Assembly (NCBI GenBank): GCA_020717935.1
Contig: DYDK01000054.1
Location: 1 to 9,593, forward strand
Source: Desulfocapsa sp.
Lineage (GTDB): Bacteria > Desulfobacterota > Desulfobulbia > Desulfobulbales > Desulfocapsaceae
Length of the DNA: 9,593 nucleotides
Reading direction: 5' to 3'
Positions within the stretch are counted from its first letter, which is position 1, and every line of letters begins with the position of its first letter. Below are positions 5,978-9,593 of this stretch, piece by piece. The notes beneath the pieces were generated by a model. It searched no databases. It saw only the letters and a list, made by a program, of their open reading frames with translations, and was not told the origin of the DNA. Position numbers and translations under genes: made by a program.

Positions 5978-6736
5978 ATGTTTGTCGGAATAGATCTGGG
6001 TTCACGAGCCATCAAGGTAGCTGCCTGGGAAGGCGATACCGTCGTGGATTATCAGATCAAAGAAAGTGGATTTGAACCCCATCGCCAAGTAGAGGCGATG
6101 ATCGCGCGGTACCATCCCTGCACGGTCATCGCCACCGGATACGGACGGCATCTGGTGAAAGAATACTTTGATTACGCGGTCATCACCGAGATCAAGGCTC
6201 ATGCTATCGGCATCCACACCTTACTGCCCAAGGCAACAACCATTGTTGATATTGGCGGTCAAGACTCCAAAGTCATTTCCCTTGGTGACAAGGGCCAGGT
6301 TGTCAATTTTCAGATGAATGACAAATGTGCGGCTGGAACAGGGCGCTTCCTGGAGATCATGGCCGCATCCCTCGCCTACCCTTTAAGCGAATTTGGCAGC
6401 GCCGCCCTGGAGTCAACCCAGGAGGTGCAGATCAACTCCATGTGTACAGTCTTTGCCGAATCTGAAGTCATTTCCATGAAAAACAGAGGCGTTCCACGGC
6501 AACATATCGCCCGGGCCGTCCATGCCTCGGTTGCCGACCGTATTATCTCCATGCTCAATCGAGTGGGCTTTGGCGACACGGTTGCCTTCTCCGGCGGGGT
6601 AGCCAACAACCCCTGCATTGTCGATCTGGTACGCCGGAGATTGAACAATGTGCAGGTGATTGTCCCTGAAAATCCGAGTATTATCGGCGCATTAGGCGCA
6701 TCCATTGAAGCCGCGAGACAGGGAGAAAAAATATAA
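5978..6736 (+). CDS. ATP-dependent activator of the reductase (BcrA/BadF/HgdC, YjiL-like)
   Basis: A 252-residue ASKHA-fold ATPase, full length for HgdC/YjiL-type activators. Visible marks are the phosphate-1 motif FVGIDLGSRAIKVA (residues 2-15), ATGYGRHLV (52-60), the phosphate-2 motif VDIGGQDSKVI (90-100), NDKCAAGTGRFLE (114-126, Cys117), NSMCTVFAESEVIS (153-166, Cys156) and the adenosine-side FSGGVANN (204-211). Cys117 and Cys156 would, from each of two subunits, hold the bridging [4Fe-4S] cluster. The protein uses ATP hydrolysis to drive a single electron at very low potential into the partner reductase. AGGAG is six bases before the ATG at 5978. Its natural partner is the upstream reductase gene. 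The 221-bp gap contains a palindromic element, so the activator may be expressed at a different level from the reductase. Confidence 0.9.
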   Translation: MFVGIDLGSRAIKVAAWEGDTVVDYQIKESGFEPHRQVEAMIARYHPCTVIATGYGRHLVKEYFDYAVITEIKAHAIGIHTLLPKATTIVDIGGQDSKVISLGDKGQVVNFQMNDKCAAGTGRFLEIMAASLAYPLSEFGSAALESTQEVQINSMCTVFAESEVISMKNRGVPRQHIARAVHASVADRIISMLNRVGFGDTVAFSGGVANNPCIVDLVRRRLNNVQVIVPENPSIIGALGASIEAARQGEKI

Positions 6737-6759
6737 TTTTCAAATAAAAGATGACGGTC

Positions 6760-6929
6760 TCGCAGGTAAGCGAAGACTCCGAAAAGTCCAAAAAGCCTGT
6801 CATCTCGAGCGACAGCGAGAAATCGTGTTTATCAACCACTGGATACTCTTAAGATTTCTCCGAGAGATATTCCTCGTCGAAATGACATTATGAGAATCCG
6901 GTCGTTTCGGAGTCTTCGCTTACCTGCGA
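6760..6929 (+). repeat. 170-bp element, copy 2 (same terminal inverted repeats, different core)
   Basis: The left arm (6760-6784, TCGCAGGTAAGCGAAGACTC then CGAAA) and right arm (6905-6929) are perfect 25-bp reverse complements. The arm matches copy 1 at all but the second base (C here, T there). The core is unlike that of copy 1. Bases 6737-6979 hold no convincing gene; this element fills most of the gap and may also act as a transcript end or stabilising hairpin after the activator gene. Confidence 0.82.
6798..6887 (+). repeat. Inner palindromic repeat nested in copy 2
   Basis: TGTCATCTCGAGCGACAGCG (from 6798), continuing into AGAAATC, is mirrored by GATTTCTC (from 6853) and TCGTCGAAATGACA (ending 6887). 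The form TGTCATTTCGAGCG...GAGAAATC is, from memory, a widespread dispersed intergenic repeat in several anaerobic bacterial genomes. It is imperfect here and separated by about 28 unpaired bases. Confidence 0.6.
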
Positions 6930-6979
6930 AATCATCACAGAGTGCACGACTACGGGTTCTTTCAAACGGAGTAAAACCA

Positions 6980-7477
6980 ATGATACAGATTTTTTATAAG
7001 ACAAGGAGTTTTGACAGACAGTTGGACATGCTGCGGACATCAGGCGAAAAAGGGGTTTTAGCGGCCGATCGTGCGGAGCGGATAATCACTCTGCTGTTGC
7101 GCCATGCCGGTGTAGAGACAGATGAGCTTCGCTCTAAAAGAACAAAATTTGGTGAGCTTCGACTGAAAAATTGCAGAAAATATGATCTGGGTAGCGGCTA
7201 TCGGCTCATCACCATGACAAGGAAAAATAAACTCTTTATGCTCTATGCGGGCACCCATGATGAGTGTGACCGGTGGTTGTATCATAAACGAAAAGACAAG
7301 CTGCAGGTAGAGCCAGAACGCTTGATAGTTATTACAAAAAAGGGGGAAGTAAAGTCGCAACAGGTACTGGCCGATTTTTGGCCAGATGAGGAGGGTGATG
7401 AATATGAAGAGCAGTTAACGACGAAATTGAGTGATGCTGAACTCCGCGATATTTTCAAGGGCATTTGCCAAAAATAA
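6980..7477 (+). CDS. RelE/ParE-like protein, orphan toxin-family member
   Basis: The start chosen is ATG 6980, after CGGAG with a usable spacing; an in-frame ATG at 6890 lies in the repeat and is rejected. The product has 165 residues. The middle part, ELRLKNCRKYDLGSGYRLIT (residues 59-78) and NKLFMLYAGTHDECDRWL (83-100), has the beta-strand pattern of the RelE/ParE/HigB superfamily, in which YRLI... and a following L+LLYxGxHD are typical. Such toxins cut mRNA or block gyrase. The protein is longer than most (about 90-110 residues) because of an acidic tail from residue 135 (WPDEEGDEYEEQL). No antitoxin gene is seen on either side: a repeat element lies upstream and a broken mop gene downstream. 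It may therefore be a non-toxic relative or regulated otherwise. I am unsure of function. Confidence 0.5.
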   Translation: MIQIFYKTRSFDRQLDMLRTSGEKGVLAADRAERIITLLLRHAGVETDELRSKRTKFGELRLKNCRKYDLGSGYRLITMTRKNKLFMLYAGTHDECDRWLYHKRKDKLQVEPERLIVITKKGEVKSQQVLADFWPDEEGDEYEEQLTTKLSDAELRDIFKGICQK

Positions 7478-7483
7478 TATAAT
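7478..7483 (+). promoter_or_regulatory. Candidate -10 box upstream of the mop/pst genes
   Basis: A perfect TATAAT lies in an AT-rich stretch just after the RelE-like stop codon, 48 bp before the mop start. No good -35 is seen at 16-18 bp; TTTTCA is at about 20 bp. No Pho-box-like direct repeats are evident. It is a weak candidate for an independent promoter of the mop-pst genes. Confidence 0.2.
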
Positions 7484-7530
7484 ATCATGGAGTTTTTTTC
7501 AGAAAAATAAAATTAAAATGGAGATCAATG

Positions 7531-7747
7531 ATGAAGTATGGTGCAAAAAATCAGATCATAGGGAAAATAAAATCGATTCAAAAGGGCGACATCATGTCAT
7601 TGATAAAAATTGATGTTACCAACCCTAAAATGTATTGAAATGGGGTCAGTTTTGACAACAGAATCATTGGCCGAATTAGATATAAAAGAGGGAGACCAGA
7701 TACGACTTATAGTAAAGGCAATTCATGTCTTACCAGTTAAAGAATAA
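7531..7747 (+). pseudogene. Molbindin (Mop/TOBE) gene with a one-base frameshift
   Basis: The first part reads MKYGAKNQIIGKIKSIQKGD then IMSLIKIDVTNPKMY and stops at TGA 7636-7638. The second part, in the next frame from 7640, reads MGSVLTTESLAELDIKEGDQ then IRLIVKAIHVLPVKE, ending at TAA 7745-7747. Joined by dropping one T from TATTGAAATG (giving TAT GAA ATG, Y-E-M), they make a single 71-residue Mop domain. Both halves match the family: the ARN.I.GKI..I..G opening and the LT.ESL.ELG+KEGD.V..+VKA..V. ending. Molbindins bind molybdate or tungstate in the cytoplasm. GGAG stands seven bases before ATG 7531; ATG 7528 is an alternative start. The rest of the sequence is undamaged, so the shift is recent, a sequencing error, or programmed. 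Confidence 0.8.
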
Positions 7748-7761
7748 AGAAAGGAGCGAAT

Positions 7762-8592
7762 ATGAGATTAGGAATGAGGATGATACTGGGTACGGCACTG
7801 TTTTTTCTCTGTTTTTATACCAGTACCATGGCCAGCGACCTGGACGGTTTTAAGGGAGAAAAGGGAGAAATCAAAATTTCCGGAGGGACAGCTCATATCC
7901 CGGTGATGAAGGAGGCGGCTCGTCGCATCATGACAATGAATCCAGAAGTCCAGATCAGCATTGCCGGTGGCGGCTCCGGCGCGGGTATCAAACAGGTGAG
8001 TGAAGGAATGGTTGATATTGGGAACACCGGCAAGAAGCCCAGCGACGAAGAGATCTCCAAATACGGTCTCCATCTTTTTAAATGGGCCATTGATGGCGTA
8101 GGTGTCATTGTCCATCCTTCCAATAAGGTTCGCTCCCTGACCCAGGAACAGGTCAAGGATATTTATGCGGGCAAAATAAGCAACTGGAAGGAAGTGGGTG
8201 GCAACGATAAACAGATCAATCTCTACAGCAGGGAAGAAACCAGCGGCACCAGAGAGGTTTTCTGGAAAGCCGCCTTGAAAGAAGGGGCGATTGCTGCCAA
8301 CGCCAATACTATAGCCTCTAATGGGGCCATGAAGGCCACCGTTTCCCAGGATCCTTTCGGTATCGGCTATATTTCGGTGGGGCATATTGACGAGAGTGTG
8401 GCGGCGGTTGCCTTTGACAGTATAACGCCCTCTTCGCAGACGGTGAAAGAGGGGAAATATGCTATTGCCAGAGGGCTTTACAGCACTACAAAAGGAGAGC
8501 CTGCTGGCCTGACCAGGAAGTTCCTGGATTATCTCTTTACTGCAGAGGGACAACAGATCGTCGTCGAGCAGGGTTTTATTCCTGTTCAATGA
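7762..8592 (+). CDS. pstS: PstS-like periplasmic oxyanion (phosphate) binding protein
   Basis: A 276-residue secreted protein with an N-terminal signal peptide (basic MRLGMR, hydrophobic core ILGTALFFLCFY, likely cleavage after STMA at residue 24). No lipobox is visible. The mature part follows the short PstS type of the periplasmic binding fold: ISGGTAHIPVMKEAA (39-53), GGGSGAGI (69-76), DIGNTGKKPSDEE (85-97), LTQEQVKDIYAGKISNWKEVG (split: LTQEQVKDIYAG, 126-137) and SREETSGTREVFWKA (156-170), which supplies backbone and side-chain contacts to the anion. The protein captures phosphate for import through PstC and PstA. AAAGGAG precedes the ATG. Its stop overlaps the pstC start in ATGA. The usual DIGxSSR is DIGNTGK here, so the specificity could differ; the adjacent mop relic hints at molybdate or tungstate, but the fold is not that of ModA or TupA. 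Confidence 0.82.
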   Translation: MRLGMRMILGTALFFLCFYTSTMASDLDGFKGEKGEIKISGGTAHIPVMKEAARRIMTMNPEVQISIAGGGSGAGIKQVSEGMVDIGNTGKKPSDEEISKYGLHLFKWAIDGVGVIVHPSNKVRSLTQEQVKDIYAGKISNWKEVGGNDKQINLYSREETSGTREVFWKAALKEGAIAANANTIASNGAMKATVSQDPFGIGYISVGHIDESVAAVAFDSITPSSQTVKEGKYAIARGLYSTTKGEPAGLTRKFLDYLFTAEGQQIVVEQGFIPVQ

Positions 8593-9437
8593 TCCCGAGA
8601 TATGAAAAGTTGGTGGAGAGGCTCTTTTATGCAGCTGCTTTCATCAGTGTCCTGATTACCATTGTTATCTTTGGCTTCATGTTCGTCTTCGGCCTCCCTT
8701 TTTTTTCGGGAGGCCGATTTTTTGAGGTCATGACCAGCCCCTGGGCACCACACCTCGGCGTGTTCGGTATCTATCCCATGATTGCCGGTACACTTGCCGT
8801 CTCTTTGTTCGCCATGATATGTGCCTTCCCTCTCAGTATGGGCTGCGCTATTTTGATAAAGGTGACTGGCCAGGACATGATGAGTCAACTGTTGCGTAAA
8901 TCCGTGGAGCTCATGACCGGAATGCCGACGGTTATTTACGGTTTTGTTGGAATTTTTCTCCTTATCCCCTTTGTGCGGGGCCTTTTTGGCAGTGGTTCGG
9001 GAATGTGTGTTCTGTCTGCGTCCCTCATGCTGGCTATTCTTCTCTCCCCTACCATGATCCTGTTGTTTTGCGACAGCTTTGAGGCGGTTCCGCAATCGTA
9101 TGGCAATGCGGTGCTTGCCGCCGGGGGTACTCAGATGCAACGATTTCTTTATGTCACTCTGCCTTGCGCCAGACAGGGTATTCTCGTTGCTGTCACTCTT
9201 TCCCTTGGTCGGGCAATCGGGGATACCCTGATCGCTTTGATGCTTGCCGGCAACGCCGCACAGGTGCCAGATTCTCTTCTGGATGCTGTCCGGACGCTTC
9301 CCTCTCATATAGCTCTTGTCTTTGCAGCGGACAACGAAAGCCTGGAATTCAAGGCCATCTTTGTCTGCGGCATGTTGCTCTATCTGATAAACACCATTGT
9401 GTCGTTACTTGTCCGAATACCGGGAAGTAAAAGGTGA
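8589..9437 (+). CDS. pstC: PstC-like ABC transporter permease
   Basis: A 282-residue inner-membrane protein with about six hydrophobic helices, in keeping with PstC. The N-terminal helix lies at 12-36 and others at about 62-90, 115-131, 138-161, 196-221 and 257-276. Typical motifs are MPTVIYGFVGIFLLIP (112-127, the PS+VYG region of PstC), the EAA-type cytoplasmic loop AVLAAGGTQMQRFLYVTLP (174-192), which docks the ATPase PstB, and SLGRAIGDTLIALML (205-219, usually GRAIGET). Together with PstA it forms the channel for the anion delivered by PstS. The start is the ATG overlapping the pstS stop. The TGA stop in turn overlaps a possible GTG start of pstA. No gene for PstB is inside the window. 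Confidence 0.87.
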   Translation: MIPRYEKLVERLFYAAAFISVLITIVIFGFMFVFGLPFFSGGRFFEVMTSPWAPHLGVFGIYPMIAGTLAVSLFAMICAFPLSMGCAILIKVTGQDMMSQLLRKSVELMTGMPTVIYGFVGIFLLIPFVRGLFGSGSGMCVLSASLMLAILLSPTMILLFCDSFEAVPQSYGNAVLAAGGTQMQRFLYVTLPCARQGILVAVTLSLGRAIGDTLIALMLAGNAAQVPDSLLDAVRTLPSHIALVFAADNESLEFKAIFVCGMLLYLINTIVSLLVRIPGSKR

Positions 9438-9445
9438 CAGGAATA

Positions 9446-9593
9446 ATGCGTTTCCTTGAAAAATTCATCCCTATTTTTTCCTGGTTGTGTGGCGCTGTCA
9501 TGCTGATTGCGATAAGTTCCATAACAGGATACCTGCTGTTGAAGGGACTAAAGACTATCAACCTTCAACTCATATTCGGGACAACTGACCCTT
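9446..9593 (+). CDS. pstA: PstA-like ABC transporter permease, N-terminus only
   Basis: The frame is open to the window edge, giving 49 residues: MRFLEKFIPIFSWLCGAVML then IAISSITGYLLLKGL. This is a single hydrophobic helix followed by LLKGLKTINLQLIFGTTDP, the loop that follows the first helix in PstA (L..G...L...F). It is identified mostly from position after pstC. The ATG at 9446 has AGGTGA eight bases upstream. An in-frame GTG at 9434 overlapping the pstC stop (GTGA) is the other possible start and would add four residues. Confidence 0.7.
   Translation, partial: MRFLEKFIPIFSWLCGAVMLIAISSITGYLLLKGLKTINLQLIFGTTDP

Noticed and set aside
6705..6893. Short plus-strand ORF running through the end of the activator and repeat copy 2
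   Set aside because: Its sequence is simply translation of the palindromic repeat, with no ribosome-binding site.
5790..6929. CRISPR array or insertion sequence
   Set aside because: There are only two copies, arranged as inverted-repeat pairs with no regular spacers, and no transposase gene within or between them; the gene between is a clear reductase activator.
7636..7638. In-frame TGA in the mop gene as a selenocysteine codon
   Set aside because: Reading through the TGA in the same frame gives no Mop similarity; the similarity continues in the next frame, so this is a frameshift and not a recoded stop.
7768..8589. Minus-strand open frame of 273 codons opposite pstS
   Set aside because: It mirrors a clear secreted PstS-like protein, has no ribosome-binding site worth noting and no family resemblance.
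8586..9308. Long minus-strand open frame of 240 codons opposite pstC
   Set aside because: The plus strand gives a clear PstC with family motifs; the opposite frame is hydrophilic, rich in His/Lys/Asn and without recognisable motifs, as expected for a shadow of a membrane protein.

Overview
The window looks like the chromosome of an anaerobic, probably sulfate- or sulfur-metabolising bacterium, most likely a Desulfobacterota member. The reasons are an MvhD-type hydrogenase iron-sulfur subunit, a relic of an HdrA-like protein, a YedE-type selenium/sulfur transporter, an oxygen-sensitive 2-hydroxyacyl-CoA-dehydratase-type reductase with its activator, and long intergenic palindromes of a style I associate with that phylum. 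The taxonomic call is inference. All genes that can be supported lie on the + strand.

Left part (1-1364). The 3' end of an mvhD-type gene is followed by an IscA/HesB-like iron-sulfur protein with a cysteine-rich tail. Next come the decayed, frameshifted remains of an HdrA C-terminus and a possible 31-codon ORF that overlaps the start of the next gene.

Central part (1361-6736). This is a compact gene train: a YedE-family membrane transporter, a TusA/SirA-like sulfur carrier, a DUF3343 protein with an extra C-terminal domain, an NAD(P)H-hydrate-dehydratase/ribokinase-fold protein, a small CxxC protein resembling DUF1858, a double-cubane-cluster-type reductase (HgdB/YjiM-like) and its BcrA/BadF/YjiL-type ATPase activator. 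The first five are separated by 13 bp or less, or overlap. The layout suggests one pathway: import of a chalcogen (Se or S) species, carriage as persulfide or perselenide, and use of, or service to, an ATP-driven low-potential reductase. The substrate is unknown, and this is the most interesting system in the window.

The activator gene is bracketed by two intergenic elements of almost equal size (168 and 170 bp). They share about 25-bp terminal inverted repeats but contain unrelated palindromic cores.

Right part (6980-9593). An orphan RelE/ParE-like protein is followed by a molbindin (Mop/TOBE) gene broken by what looks like a single extra base. Then comes a Pst-type ABC transporter operon: pstS-like binding protein, pstC permease and the beginning of pstA, with stop-start overlap between the first two. 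The Mop remnant lies only 14 bp upstream of pstS, which leaves open whether this transporter moves phosphate or another oxyanion. No tRNA, rRNA, CRISPR array or transposase was seen.
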